DNA from: Chiua virens
Lineage: Eukaryota > Basidiomycota > Agaricomycetes > Boletales > Boletaceae
Length of the DNA: 64,000 nucleotides
NCBI GenBank assembly: GCA_019787685.1
Contig: JAHNUO010000009.1
Coordinates: forward strand, 496,001 to 560,000
Reading direction: 5' to 3'
In this document: piece by piece, positions 10,742 to 23,000 of the stretch
Layout of the letters: every line of letters starts with the position of its first letter
Position numbering within the stretch: the first letter of the stretch is position 1
Translations under genes and position numbers: made by a program
The notes under the pieces: model-generated
The model's database searches: none
What the model saw: only the letters and a program-made list of their open reading frames with translations
Told to the model about the DNA's origin: nothing

Positions 10742-10962
10742 GTATCAAAAGTCCAAAAACCATTCCAATGGTAATCCTGATTTAAAATAGGCATATCTCC
10801 ACAGCCCATGAGTCAAATCACATGACCAAGGGACAGATTTGTAGCCAAGCATTTGTTCTTTGTTTGGTCTCACCAAAGTAAGGTATGATTCCCATGGGTG
10901 ATTGCAAGGCGCTTCGTGCCCCAGTTTGGGGTTAGTTATTGGAACGGTTTTTGGAGTCACTG
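10742..10962 (-). repeat. Right terminal inverted repeat of Tc1-like element
   Basis: Mirror of the left arm, ending AGTCACTG before the TA target duplicate. The transposase stop codon lies 22 bp from its inner edge. Confidence 0.88.
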
Positions 10963-10964
10963 TA

Positions 10965-11935
10965 GTTCAAATGTTCACCTTTGAGTCTCTACTTGGCACA
11001 ACTTGCTTCAAATCAGTAATTTTACATGATGCTAATTTGGCTTATTATGGCTTTAGCAGTCTTTGGACTTCTAATTCAACTACTACCAATGTCACATTAG
11101 CAGCAATAGCTGGACAAGCCAAATTGACAGTGTACTTATCACTTAGTATAATGTCTAACAGTTCTTATTTTGCTCAGGCTGTTGTAATTAGTTGCATGGC
11201 CAGCATCATTGAATTAGCAAAAAATAGCTATGTACAGATGCTAACAAGATGCCTAAGATATCAACTTGAACATGTGATGGTTGGAATAGTGATAATTTAA
11301 CATAGAATCTGTGGTATAAGTCTAATATGTTTTTGACTTGAATGCAACTGTTAAATAGTTCAGTCTCATGAACATGACAAGACACAATAAGAACCATGAG
11401 ATGCAAAGCAGCAAAAAAGCACTGGATAGCCTCATGAGTCCTAAGAACTGAATTATCAAGAGTGTCTAATGAGATGTGCTTTATATATTGGATGTCTCAT
11501 GACACTCTGCAGTGCCACACAGCATGCAAAAAGATGACAAAGCCAAAATCAGACAAGATAAGATGAAATTAGACAAATTAGTAATGTGTAAAATTACTGA
11601 TACTGACTCACTTGAGGCCTAGGCCACCTGCTTCAATCACTGGCACTTATGCTTCAGATCAGTTCAACCTCACCACCATCACTGCAGCCTTGGCAGACTC
11701 TGAGTTTCCATGAATGACCAAGGAAGTGAAAACTAATGTCATGGAAAACATGCAAAGGAAGATTCCTTGAAGTGTCTGGCCAAGAGGGTGCCACTGGCAG
11801 TGGACTCATTCTGAGTTGTTCAAGTGATCACTGACAATCTTCAGAATGCAAGGAGGCACAGATGGTTCATTTGAACTTAGGTACATAAACCTATATTATT
11901 AGAGACAAAAAACTTGAACTCAAATGACACCCGGC
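10965..11935. other. Gene-free AT-rich spacer
   Basis: No frame with conserved motifs. The last ~20 bp move into GC-rich DNA (CCCGGCTATCCGGCCCG), the boundary with the gene island. Confidence 0.5.
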
Positions 11936-12035
11936 TATCCGGCCCGTTGAGGACACCATATCTCGGCCCGATCCGGTTACCAATGGTAGCTAGTACAAGC
12001 AGTGCTATTAGCAGCGTCCCCAATCGGACTATACC

Positions 12036-13167
12036 ATGTCTTTACTCGTCCTCTCTGAGCGAGATGTCGACACTGTGATTTCAGAGTTGCAGTCAAGCGA
12101 CCTCGAGAAGCTCATGGCCTCCGTCTTCCACACGCTCTCTTCCAGGTCAGATTATGCGTCCCCACACAGAACGTCCATATCTATGACCCGACACACGGCA
12201 CTATTCATGTCTTCTCGTGTACCGGACCTTGGAACGACTATCAAAATCGTATCCGTTCCCTCTCTCCCGGACACTCAACGGGGACTGCCCGCCTCCACGT
12301 TCGTCCTAGACGAAGTCACCGGTTGTGTCAAAGCCATCGTGAATGCCACCGCTCTGACGGCCCTGCGGACTGCTTCTGGTGCGATCCGATCCACATTGCA
12401 TCGATGAGAACGATAAGACGTCGAACGACTGACTTATGACAGGATCCGTCCTCGCCACGCGTCTCCTCGTCTCCAAGGCGCCCAAGATGCTGCTTGCATT
12501 CGGCACGGGCAAGCAAATCAAAGCCCACGTCGATCTTCACCTCCGCGCCTTCCCGTCCTTCGAGTCCTGCACCATCGTCAACCGTACGGACAATGCGCGC
12601 CTGCGCGATCTCGCATCGTCGCTCCGCCAGTCGCATCCCTCCCTCCCATTCGAGACCTTGACCTTGAGCGATGATGCGCGTTTGAAGGACGCGGTACGAC
12701 GTGCAGACGTGATTTGTACGGCGACGTCATCCGAGGAACCACTGTTTCCATCGGAATGGGTGTCGCCGGGCACCCACTTGAACTTGGTGGGGAGCTTTAC
12801 GCCACGGATGCACGAAGTCGATTCAGACCTCGTTCATCGGGCGTGGCCCAAAGTTGTGGTAGATTCTCGTGATGCCTGTGCGCTGGAGGCTGGAGAGCTC
12901 ATCGATGCAGGCAAGACGACAGACTTGAACTCAAGTCTGCTCGAGCTCGGCGAATTGGTAGAAAAGGGCGAAGATGGGAACTTCGTGCCTGTTGAGCTAC
13001 CCCGGGATTTCCGGGGGCCGGATGGGGTAACCATATTCAAGTCCGTAGGGGTGGGGCTGCAGGACGTGGCTATCGCAAGTCTCGTGCTGTCTCGTGCAGA
13101 ACGAATGGGATATGGCACACGAATTGAGAATTATCCACATATGATCGGTACACTTAAGCTTCCATAG
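12036..13167 (+). CDS. Ornithine cyclodeaminase / mu-crystallin family protein
   Basis: Two exons, 12036-12378 and 12443-13167, joined across a 64-nt GT-AG intron (GTGCGATC...ATGACAG). The join restores the family segment LRTASGSVLATRLL. The predicted product is about 355 residues, normal for the family (320-370). After the N-terminal substrate-binding part (KIVSVP, STFVLDEVTG, NATALTALRT) comes a Rossmann fold (LLAFGTGKQIKAHVDLH), the C-CT-ATSSEEPLF loop and NLVGSF-PRMHEVD, then VVDSRDACALEAGEL and the C-terminal SVGVGLQDVAIASLVL. Family members are NAD(P)-dependent enzymes of amino- or keto-acid metabolism (ornithine to proline plus ammonia, or ketimine reduction); the substrate cannot be told from sequence. 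First gene of the GC-rich island, next to a convergent transporter gene. Confidence 0.9.
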
Positions 13168-13469
13168 TAGCCCGAGTTGTTTGATTCATGCCGTAAATAA
13201 AATACAGCTTCGACTGATCTACGAACTTTGTACTACTTCGATGAAGATGCGCCCTGTCGACTTTACGAAAGAGCGGATTCAGATCTTTGTAAACAAGTTG
13301 AACAAATAGATACAATATGACGACGACGTTTATCGGTCGGTCTATGGTGCCCCAATCAATGCTGATAATGACGATCGCCTGATGAGCCACAGAGAGAGAG
13401 AGAAAGAAGCGAAGACAATAAGGAAAGAAAAGGAAACCCACGCATGGACCTGAAAGGAAACACACCATC

Positions 13470-15501
13470 TCACACTGGCGACTTGTTCAACTCCTCCATT
13501 TTGGTGACTGCATCGTTTTTTACATCGTCGGATTCGGTTGTTTTTTCCACCGACCCCCTCGCGGCATCATTGTTGTCGTTACCGTAGCCGTCCAACGTCG
13601 GTTGTGGTCCGTGGTCCGTCCCCCTGCGGTAAAAGTACGCCATGGACAGAATTTCAAGGCAGACGAGTGCGAGAAGAAACCAGAACGCGGTGGCGCGTCC
13701 ATAGTACCCATCCGGGCCACCGTGTATAGTCTCGACGGACGTTTCAATCGATGTGAACGCCGCAATCCCGATCGCGGAACCAAATTCCAGGGCGCCATTA
13801 AAGATGGCGCCGACCGTACCTGCCATGGATGCGGGTGCAGCCTGGAAGATGGCAATGCTATACCACGAAAACGATCAGACGCGGAAGGAAGACGAGTATG
13901 GATGTCTTACTTTGTGTGGGTATATATCATCATCGCGCCAGCACTGCCGATGGTGAAAGCGGGAAATATGTAGGGCCAGTATTGATCTGGCTGACCGCCA
14001 CCAAGAGCCATCAGAACAGTGGCGATCGCGACCTAGAGAAACGCCAGTGAGGATGATCCATTTTGGGCTGAATACTCTCGACAGCGCCCCTGTAAAGCTT
14101 ATCGCAATGGCGACGACACCGATTGGGAACCTAGAATAGTATAAAGCAGATGGTCACCCTTTAGAACGGACGCTCACATATGAATTGCAGTCGAGATGGC
14201 TGTCCAGCCAAAAACGTCTTGCCACAGAGTCGTGAAGACGACAAAGATCGCACTCCACCAGAAGAACGGCAATAATGCCATCGCGAAGAGGACGGTAAAG
14301 TTACTGTAGAACCATGTTCGAGGGGGTCTGAGCCGGGGAATAGTGAACTTATGGACGTGAACAAGAATAGGCGGACCTACATCGCCGCCTTGTCGATAGG
14401 GATTCGAGTCTCCCAATAAAAGAACCCTACCGTAAGCAATATCGATATGATCAACGGTGCAAGAACTCCTGCGGTAGTCCAGCCATCCGTTGATCCAGAC
14501 GTCACCGCATAGATGAAAAGGATGAGTGCGACTGACGGTACATGATTAGTCCTGTATGCGGTGACTCAGTATCACCTCACGAGAAGCCACGAACCGGTCA
14601 AAATAGAAATCCCGATCAGGTCGAGACTCTTCCACTTCGCTCCGCCAGTGACAGATTCATCTTTAGACTTTGCGATTTCCGGAGGAATTATGAATATACA
14701 AGCCGTAGCGACCGGGATGGCTATGATTGCGACAAACCAAAAGACCCAGTGGTAAGACGCGTATTGGTCGAGGACTGCTCCAATAAAGAGACCGAGGACT
14801 GCAGACATCATATTTTTTGTCAGCAGAACCGGGCAGAATACCAAAGCCTACCATTTGCAGTCGCGCCACATCCTCCAAACATACCGATCGCCCGAGCTTG
14901 CTCGAGAGGATCTGGAAAAACGCGTACCAAGAGCGTAAGGGCGGACGGTATTGTCATCGCAGCCGCTGTGATCCATGTGAGTACACATACGACGTGTATG
15001 TGGCATCTTGCTCACCAATCCCCATGAATGATCTCAACATAATGATCACAATCTTGTTGTCCACAAAGCCAGCACCAACAGAAAGAATTCCCAGGGAAAA
15101 CACGCCTGAGATAAAGGTAATTTCTAGCGCTTACTGAGCAAATCATCCAAGGGAACATAACAACCGTCCCTACTTGGATTATAGACATCGCTTATCCGTC
15201 CGCTCTTCCAACGCGAGTTAGATAACGTTGCGAGTGAGAAGACGATGGGACATACGATCAAGAGAAACGAAGCAAACGTGAGCTGGAATGCACTGATGAT
15301 CCAAGCAGACTGACTCTGTGTTATACCCATGGAATTCTCGAGCGCAGGAATGGCGGGGAAAAGCGCAGAATTGTTGAAGGAATCCAAGAATTGCGCGAAA
15401 CAGAACATCAGCAATAATGTCAATTTCCGGGCAAAAGAAAGTCGTTTTAGTGGCTCCTCGACCAGTGTTGCAGGGGGAGAGGGCGGAGGAACTGGCGACA
15501 T
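13470..15501 (-). CDS. MFS transporter, drug:H+ antiporter (DHA2/ATR1-like)
   Basis: Multi-exon minus-strand gene. Exon 1 (15256-15501) has a hydrophilic start and a first membrane helix (LTLLLMFCFAQFLDSFNNSALFP), then SQSAWIISAFQLTFASFLLI. A 31-nt exon (15174-15204) carries the loop 2-3 motif SGRISDVYNP. Later exons give MLRSFMGIG, a segment FPDPLEQARAIGMFGGCGATAN typical of the ATR1/DHA2 group, and GLFIGAVLDQYASYHWVFW (antiporter motif C region). The last exon holds the final helices (FWFLLALVCLEILSMAYF) and a polar tail. Family members export drugs, boron or other small compounds across the plasma membrane using the proton gradient; the substrate here is unknown. It is convergent with the ornithine cyclodeaminase-like gene, about 300 bp between stops. 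Middle exon borders are only approximate. Confidence 0.85.
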
Positions 15502-17700
15502 TTTGTTACGAATCCACGAGCGGAAGCAGGCAAGTACACCTGCTTGAGCGGCGGGGACATTCTGCTCTTTGGGCGACTATTTATTCATTGACCATCCATC
15601 TGCCGATCGATAGAACCGATATTTTTGCGCGCCGAGAAATGCAACAGCTGCGTGAGTAACACGATGTAGGAGGTCAAGTGTTAGAAATAGAAAAGTTACC
15701 GGAATGCCAGTCATCATCCAGGAAGCAGGAAGGGAGTTCCAGAATGAAGGACGGCGAGGTGGGCCGTGCGGCAAAACCATGAGCAGAGGCCACTCTGCGC
15801 GAATTCGACCAGCGCATTGACATGCTGCACGAGACTCGCCATACACCCTTTCAATGATGAGTATGTCCGTTACACATGGAGGTTTGAACACGCAAGCGTA
15901 CACCATCCGAACTGGCACAAACTTCTTCCACAGTATGCCAAGCGATTCGGGATTAAAATATTGTGGCGTTAGTGTACCACTTTGAGCATGTGGGCAAGGC
16001 AAACGTCTTCCGCTCTACTGACTTGACTCAGGCCCGGTCCGAGTCACATCTCAGACAATGACCAATCTATTCGACACAACTCTTGGATGTGCCAAATATG
16101 GTTGATGATCGTGGGTAAAGAACCAAATTTCGCGATCAATGGTGTACTTCCTCGGGAGCCGGCGGTACTTCCCAGACTCATGTTTGCCTCCCTGCATTTA
16201 CATTGGACGAACGGTGGGAAGGTTCACTTGAATATAGGTTGGATCGTATACATATCTGGATTGAAAGAAGCATCGTCACCGAGAACAAGTCCCTGCACCT
16301 GATAGCTATAAAGATATGACTTCGATTTGAATATGGTAACTCAACAGAAGCGGTTGATCCAATATAGTCCACGAATCCGTCACCAGTACTAGTCGTATTG
16401 CGATCGGCTTCGTGCGATCCCTGAGGGTCCAGCTTCTTGGCGTGAAGGTTGCAAACACCTGTCAGGCTTCCCGTCATATGTGAGTCGCAGTTGCCCTGCT
16501 TTATACTTGGTGCAAGGATGGAAATGACCATCTTCTCCGCTAGTTTCTCGTGTTCACCCTCTTCCAGGCCGTTTGTCGTCGCATCCTCAACATTCGCTTT
16601 TGGTGTGACTGAGATGTATGCGTCGAGCAAACCACCAGGGAATGTTGACTAGTAGTAGGACTACCGGAAAGGGGTTGACTGATGGTGCTCCAATCACCTC
16701 ATCTCATTTGTGATAGGGCAACTGACCTGGCTAAGCTGCGCCTATTTAGCCCCGTATAGTCTAGAGAACATGCAGAGTGAGAGCTTCGATTGCAATAACA
16801 AATGAGAAACTCAATCACCTGTCCCCACTGGCACACCCTCCGGGCCTCCGCTACGCTCCATTGATCGCGCCACTATAGCGCATGTCCACCTTCGAATCGA
16901 TTGACGGTGATGCTGGTCGAAGGCAAGTGACGAATCAGCTTCATGGTGGTGTATACAATGTGATGTCCGTTAGAAGCATTGAGGGTGGGGCATGTCATAA
17001 GGTTGCAGAAAGCAGCAAACTCAACTCCACAAACACGGTCTATTGTTCCTCTATTTGGGACGCGCACGCTGCACCCGCGACCAGCCACTTGCAGCTTATA
17101 GTCGATCAGATGCCTTCGGGGAGCAATGCAGCAGGGCGGAGTGTGTGATTAGGAACAACCTGTCAGAGTGTAGTACTCCGTTATCGAGCAGGGGATTTGG
17201 AAGTTGACCCTAACAGTCCCTGGATGCCATGATGTTCATTTGTTCAACGCGTCATTCCTTGTCATTGAAGACGGAGTCGCCGGAAGCGTGTTGTCAGTCA
17301 CATCAGTAACGTTCGCAGTGAACATTCAATTTTTGAGGTAACAAATGCATAGTACTACTACTAACTATTTGTGTTCTGGTAGGTATATACTGTACGAGAC
17401 AATTCTATACGGTAGGAACATCAGAAACCAGAGTGACGCGCATCATCCCCTGCGTGCGTCGGTATCATATATGGTAATAGAGACAATCTATGGTAAAAGC
17501 GGATGTGACCAAGATGTGGACTGGGACCGATGCAAATGGCGAGGTTCAGTGAACCGGGAATCAACGTATGCAGCGTGGAATAGAGTATAATAGACATAAT
17601 CGTCACGAGCCCCATAGAATATGAAAATTCACAACAGAGATCCAGAAAAGTTGTCGAAGAATCATGGTATACCAAGGACGGAAAGGATTCAGCCAGACGC
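15502..17700. other. Gene-poor interval upstream of the transporter
   Basis: Base composition resembles the gene island, but I cannot assemble a gene. A 150-codon minus-strand frame at 16178-16630 is the only long one; it has no motif I recognise and no clear splice partners. The first few hundred bases up to about 16.1 kb would hold the transporter promoter. Confidence 0.45.
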
Positions 17701-19938
17701 TCACCGTGAGTGTTCGACTCTTGTCTCGTCCAAGACCGCCTTGACCCATCGCGATACGAGACTTTCAAGCATCGTTTCCCAACCTTCGTCCTTCCTTGCG
17801 ACGAGACGAGGGTCAAAGATCAGAGGTGGCTCTGCCGTAGCGGAGCGTATCTTGACTGGAGATGGTACGTCCACAAGGGTAGAAGCTCCTACAGGGTGAC
17901 CAGAGGAGGAACGCGCAGGTGAGGCGCCGCGTGAAGATGCACGCGCTGGGGATGCGGTACGAGGAATATGGTCCGGTCGACCGGGAGCAGACGGGACAAT
18001 GAGAGGAAGGAGGTAGCGAAGCTTCAGTGCGCTGAGCAAGAGAGTTAGTCAGTGAGCGATTCGATCGCAACAGATACATACCCAGCCCATAACCGTAAGT
18101 TGTCTATCCTGCGGAAAGTCCATCCAACTTTTCCTTTCTCATCTCCATCAGCGCCATCCCCCGATTGCTCGAGAGAGGCGATGTCGTGGATAGAATCCAC
18201 GCTGATGAAACCCCATGGTTTGCGCGAACGACGCACCCCAGTGTTGTAAGCTACGCAGAGACATTGACCCGACGTGAGTGCACTGAAGAGGGCAGATTTG
18301 TCTGTGGTAGAAGGGACCAGAGAACGGAGATTCTCTGGGAGAAGCGTGATCAAGAGTGCATGTGCACGACCTGCGAGGCAAGCATCAGCACAAACATGCA
18401 CATTCCCTGCTCATCCACTGACCAAGGGGATCGTCATCAAAGGGCGAGCGTTTAGCCCAGTCTGGAAGGTCGTCCTCATCTATGCTTCCTGCCTCCGAAA
18501 GTGTCTCCAAATCTTCCGGTTCTTCTGATAGTGACATGCTTCGCATCGAATCTTGGATACCGGACGTAGATACGACGCGTCTTCCTGGGTGTGATGCCTC
18601 AGGCGGGAATCGGAAGGCGAATACATCGCCCGTGCTCACTCTCCGGTTTTGTCCTCTACCTTCCCTTGATCGTTTTGCATTCCTCTCCCCCTCGCGCTCC
18701 CAACCACGTTTATCATCCTTGGTGCCTCCAAATAACACGTCATCGACGAGGTCGACGTATCGGCTAACCACATCTTGCTCCTTCCCGAGGTCCGCTAGCC
18801 TGACATCTTGTTTGTACAACCAACCGCTTCCAAGTACAAGACGATCATCCCAATGCTCGCGCTTTTCTCGCTCCTCTTCACTGAGGTTGCGTGTATCGAG
18901 GTCATTCTCATCCTCCCAGACCGGGACCGATTCGTTACGACCTTGTACGTGTACGAATGAAATTGACATATCAGGGTCAATATGTGGAATATCCAGCTCA
19001 TCGTCTGACATGACCAATGGGGATACGCCACGAGAATGTGGCAGTTGGTCTTGGGACGAACCACGATCGCTCTGTGCATCGTAAGCCTCGTCAGACAACG
19101 GTACCCTGCAGCGTTCTTCAAGCTCGCGAAGCGCAGCAAGTACCTCGAGAGCGGACTTGCGAATTAAGGATAAAGGATCGAGTTGGGATTTCGATTGCGC
19201 GACGTTGCGTTTGGAGACAGGGGCCCCCGCGGCGACCTTGCTCCTGTATTGGGTGCGTAGTGTACCCGCAGATTCGTCAGGAAGCGCGATGACATAGTTG
19301 CGCACGGAGCGAATGGTATGGGTGGTGGTCTTGAGGATGTCCAGGACATCGATCACGCGGGAACTTGGTGTCGGTGGACTGGAAGGACCGTGCGTGTTGT
19401 GTATGCCCCAAGCGCGAGTGACGGTGGTAAGGTCCTCGACGACGCCAGGAAGGAACGCTTCTGGATCTGTCTCGTAGGCTTTGACGTACGGGGGAAATGC
19501 TGGTTGACGTGCCTCTGGAACTACGGGTGAGGGGGGAAGCTCAAAGTCCATGATGCTCCCCAAGGATGGATTTGACGTTTTCAAGCTAGCTAGACCTCCG
19601 ATCGCGGGTACAAGCTGACCATTCAGTTTCTTGGAGGCGCTTTTGGAATAATGAGTGACGGGGTATGAAGTAGACGAAAAGGACACGTACTTTGACTTTG
19701 CAGCGATGCCGGTCTTGGTGAAGTAGTGCTGGAGGTGCTCGATGCTGCCGAGAGTCATGACGCTCTGTCGCTTTGCGGCGCTACGGCTGAATGGTTTGAG
19801 CGGCTTGTTGCTCGAGTTCATGTTCGGGTAAAAGGCAGTCAAGCGACGTGTTTTTGGCGGAGTCTCTGATGGAGACCCTTCGCCCTCACCAGAGCCAGTG
19901 TAATCTGGGGTGAGTGCGGGTGTCGTCGAGTCCGGCAT
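17701..19938 (-). CDS. Conserved fungal protein with calponin-homology-like C-terminus
   Basis: Three exons, 18423-19938, 18082-18370 and 17701-18031, separated by 52-nt and 50-nt GT-AG introns. The joined frame is 711 codons with no break. The N-terminal ~480 residues are polar and Ser/Pro-rich with a helical stretch (LSLIRKSALEVLAALRELEERC) and an acidic LPDWAKRSPFDDDPLG segment. Across the exon 1-2 and 2-3 joins the sequence becomes compact: RAHALLITLLPENLRSLVP, ALTSGQCLCVAYNTGVRRS, then TFRRIDNLRLWAGALKLRY. This pattern resembles a calponin-homology fold (LCxLxN... and FxxxdNIxxFL). The last ~90 residues are low complexity, then an amphipathic helix. Function is unknown; a cytoskeletal role is only an inference. 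Divergent from the YPP1-type gene with 73 bp between start codons. Confidence 0.8.
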
Positions 19939-20011
19939 TGTGGAAAGAAGAAGGGGCGTTAGAAGGGTCGTGAGTACTAACTAAACTAGAAAGTCTACTC
20001 TTGGAACGCTG
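19939..20011. promoter_or_regulatory. Compact divergent intergenic region
   Basis: Only 73 bp separate the two predicted start codons of divergent genes, so any promoter here must be bidirectional, or one gene has an unseen upstream exon. No TATA box is visible. Confidence 0.4.
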
Positions 20012-23000
20012 ATGCATGGCAAAGACCGTTATTACTGGACCCAGCTCAGAGCAGCCCTCAACGCTGGCGTGTGGGCCTCCTCAGCGCCAGCAAAAGCACC
20101 CCACGGCAAGTTTCTGACCTGGTCAGAACTCATCCGCAAGTTCAACAAACACTGCATCGGTTTCCAAGAAGTTGCAGAGATCGCATCACAGACGCAGGCA
20201 CTCTCCATCTGGCTCTCTGCAAATGCCGTAGACGATGACCAGCTCGGATCAGAGCCAGACGACCAGCTATGTCTCGCATCCGAGTGCATGTTACTCCCCG
20301 AACGTGTCCAGGAGGCGACTGCTGGCTATGAAACACTCAAGAAGCTCCAGAGCACCCGTTCGGACGTACGTGCCTTTCGTGCTTGTCTGTACGCTCGCTC
20401 AATTCCATTAGTCTCTTCTTTTCGCCCTTGCTTATTACGCCTACGCATTGGGAGACCCTTCCGAGTCTCTCAACTACCTCTCCACTGTCCCTTCAATCAC
20501 TGATGCCCAAAGTCACATCCCTGTTTCCTCTACAGTCCGATCCGACGGCTCTGCCCTCCAACCCCCTGGTTCAACCGTAGACATCTCCACGTCATGGACA
20601 GGTAGCTTCTTGTCCGCCGAATCAACCTTCACATCAAATGTCGCCGACGGCAGAGCTTGGGCCATGGTCGAGTCCATTCGGAGTATATGTCTACAAGGTC
20701 AGTTTCTTTTCTTCTTCCGAGTACTCCGCATGTAATTCCTCTCGCCCATCTAGGCATGTGTCACGAGAAGCTCAATCCACGAAACCGTGAACTCGCCATC
20801 CAAGCGTACGCGACCGCCATCCCTTTGTTGACTATCATCGAATTCGAGATACCACGCACCCTGACCGCACAATCGTCCCCTTCCTCGTTTTCTCAATACC
20901 GCGAACTTTGGCGTTGGGTTGAACGTCTCATGTTCCGTGCCATAACTCTTCTCGCCCGCACCCGACATCTTGATGACCGGGAAGGCCTCATCTGGAACCT
21001 TTTTACCCACTACGAGTCTTGCAGCCCTCATTGGTCACCCATGTTTCGCACTTCCCATCGTTCGGCCGTCGCTGTTCTGCATCTACGTGCGCTCACCATC
21101 CGATTCCGTGCACCCTCCCCTCCCCCTAGTCCATCTTCCTGCCTGCAGCCAGAGAAGCCATTGCAATGGCTAAACACAGCTCGATCGATCATCAACGAAT
21201 ACCGCACGATACTGGACAAATCCACCCACTTCCCCAAAGCGGGAGAGCGGAACGTTAAAGTCGAAGATCTCGTCGATTTATCCGTCGCGGTATGGGAAGC
21301 GAGCGGAGCGATCGCAGACCGAGCCCAATGGGTCATTGATGTGAGTGTCCACTCCTTCTAACCCTTTTAATCTCAAACAACTGGGTAGATTCTCTGGTGG
21401 GCCACTCGACTCACTTTCAACTCCTATCGCATTTTTAGGCACATGTCACGTCTCCTGTATGTCTCGGGAGATGCAGAGCTTGCAAAGCGTACCTTGCGTC
21501 TGTACGTTCAGATCGTGAGCATGACACGTGCAGCAGGTGTCGATGGCGACAGCGACACAGACCGTAACTGGGTGGAGACGCTCGTCGAAGGTACGAGGAT
21601 GTTCTGTCGCCTGGCACTTGCTAGATCTGCCTTTGGCGGCGTCGAGGAAGCCAAGGAGGCTGGGGGGTTATTGGAAAAGGCAAAAACACGACTGGACCCC
21701 ACTGACAAGGAGCTCGTCGCACGTGTGGCCCTTGCAGAAGGTATCTGGAGTACCACCACGGCTATTATAGGTGAGTATTTTACATTCATGTTGGAACTTC
21801 GCATTGATTCTATAAAATTTCCAGAAGAGCAACCCCATACTCGGCCAATAAGGTTGCGTAACGCATTGGCGCATTACACCCGCTCTGTCGAGATGTTCCC
21901 CACTGCGACTGCACACCATCAGCTCGCCCTCGCGCTTGCATTACCCGGTCCTTCGCAGAACCTTGATGATGCCATCACCGCTGCACGTGCCGCTGTCGAA
22001 GACGCTCCAAACGAGATTCGTCACTGGCACCTCCTCGGTCTATTGCTCACAGCTCAAGGGGAGTGGACGAAAGCACGAGAGGTACTGGAAATTGGTGCCG
22101 CCATCAACGAGGCTCCCTCGGAGGCGGATGAAGCTCCGAACGATACGGAATCTACTCCAGAGAAGAGCGAAAGGAGCGAAAAGAGTGCGCCAAGTGAGGA
22201 CGTCGCAGATGGGACAGAAAAAAGTGGAATTGATGAGCACCCACATGTCGGGGATGGTGGCGTTACGAGTGGAGCGTCCGTTCATGAGATGATCCTTGAC
22301 CCAGATGCCTCTACGATTCCCCCCTCGGCTACTCTTTTGGACATGCTCCCTGATCACCCTCCCCCGAAGCCGCAAGACGCTTTCGAGTACGCATTACAGT
22401 TGAGACTCACACAGATGGCGGTGACAGAACATGTCGAGGGCCCAGAAGGTGCGGAGACTAGATGGGTAGATGTTTTTGGATGGATTGCAGAACGAAAGGG
22501 AACGGTGTCTGAGACTCAACGTATGTGAACCTTTCCTGGATGCTAGGATTCATCTTGACAAAGTGCGGATTCAGTGAGATCCTCAGTAGATACTGGCTCA
22601 CGTTCAGTGGTGACGCAGACAGGTTCTGTAGTCATCGTATCCGAATCTCGTGAGATCGAAGTGACTACCGAGGTACTCGATTCAATGGAACCTCCGCCTG
22701 ACCAATCGATCGACCAACTACAGCCCCCTCCGATCACCATCACGCCAGCGACTCCAGCAGACGCCGAGCGCAGGTTTCCGATCCCACCTCTCTCCAAGCG
22801 CTCCTTTTCGTCGGACCGCGACACTTCTGCAGGAAAGAAAGTGCAGCAAATGCTCAAGAACCGTGTCCACAAGGGACAAGAAAAGATTAGTACTATATCG
22901 AGGAAAATTGGACATGGCGTTGTCAGGAACGGCTCTTCGAGGAGAAGAAACTCTACCCCAGGTATATTTCATCTGAATAAGTTCGATTTTCAATTTCATG

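Larger units (their letters stand above)
9352..10962 (+). mobile_element. Intact Tc1/mariner-type DNA transposon
   Basis: 1611-bp element bounded by long terminal inverted repeats (9352-9572 and 10742-10962) that begin CAGTGACT and end AGTCACTG. TA lies on both sides (9350-9351 and 10963-10964), the target duplication of Tc1/mariner elements. One uninterrupted transposase gene lies inside. The two repeat arms differ by scattered substitutions. The element looks potentially autonomous, in contrast to the decayed sequence around it, so it probably arrived later. Confidence 0.92.

Noticed and set aside
16178..16630. 150-codon minus-strand frame in the gap upstream of the MFS gene
   Set aside because: No conserved motif, no plausible splice partners, composition not clearly coding. 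Left as unannotated spacer.
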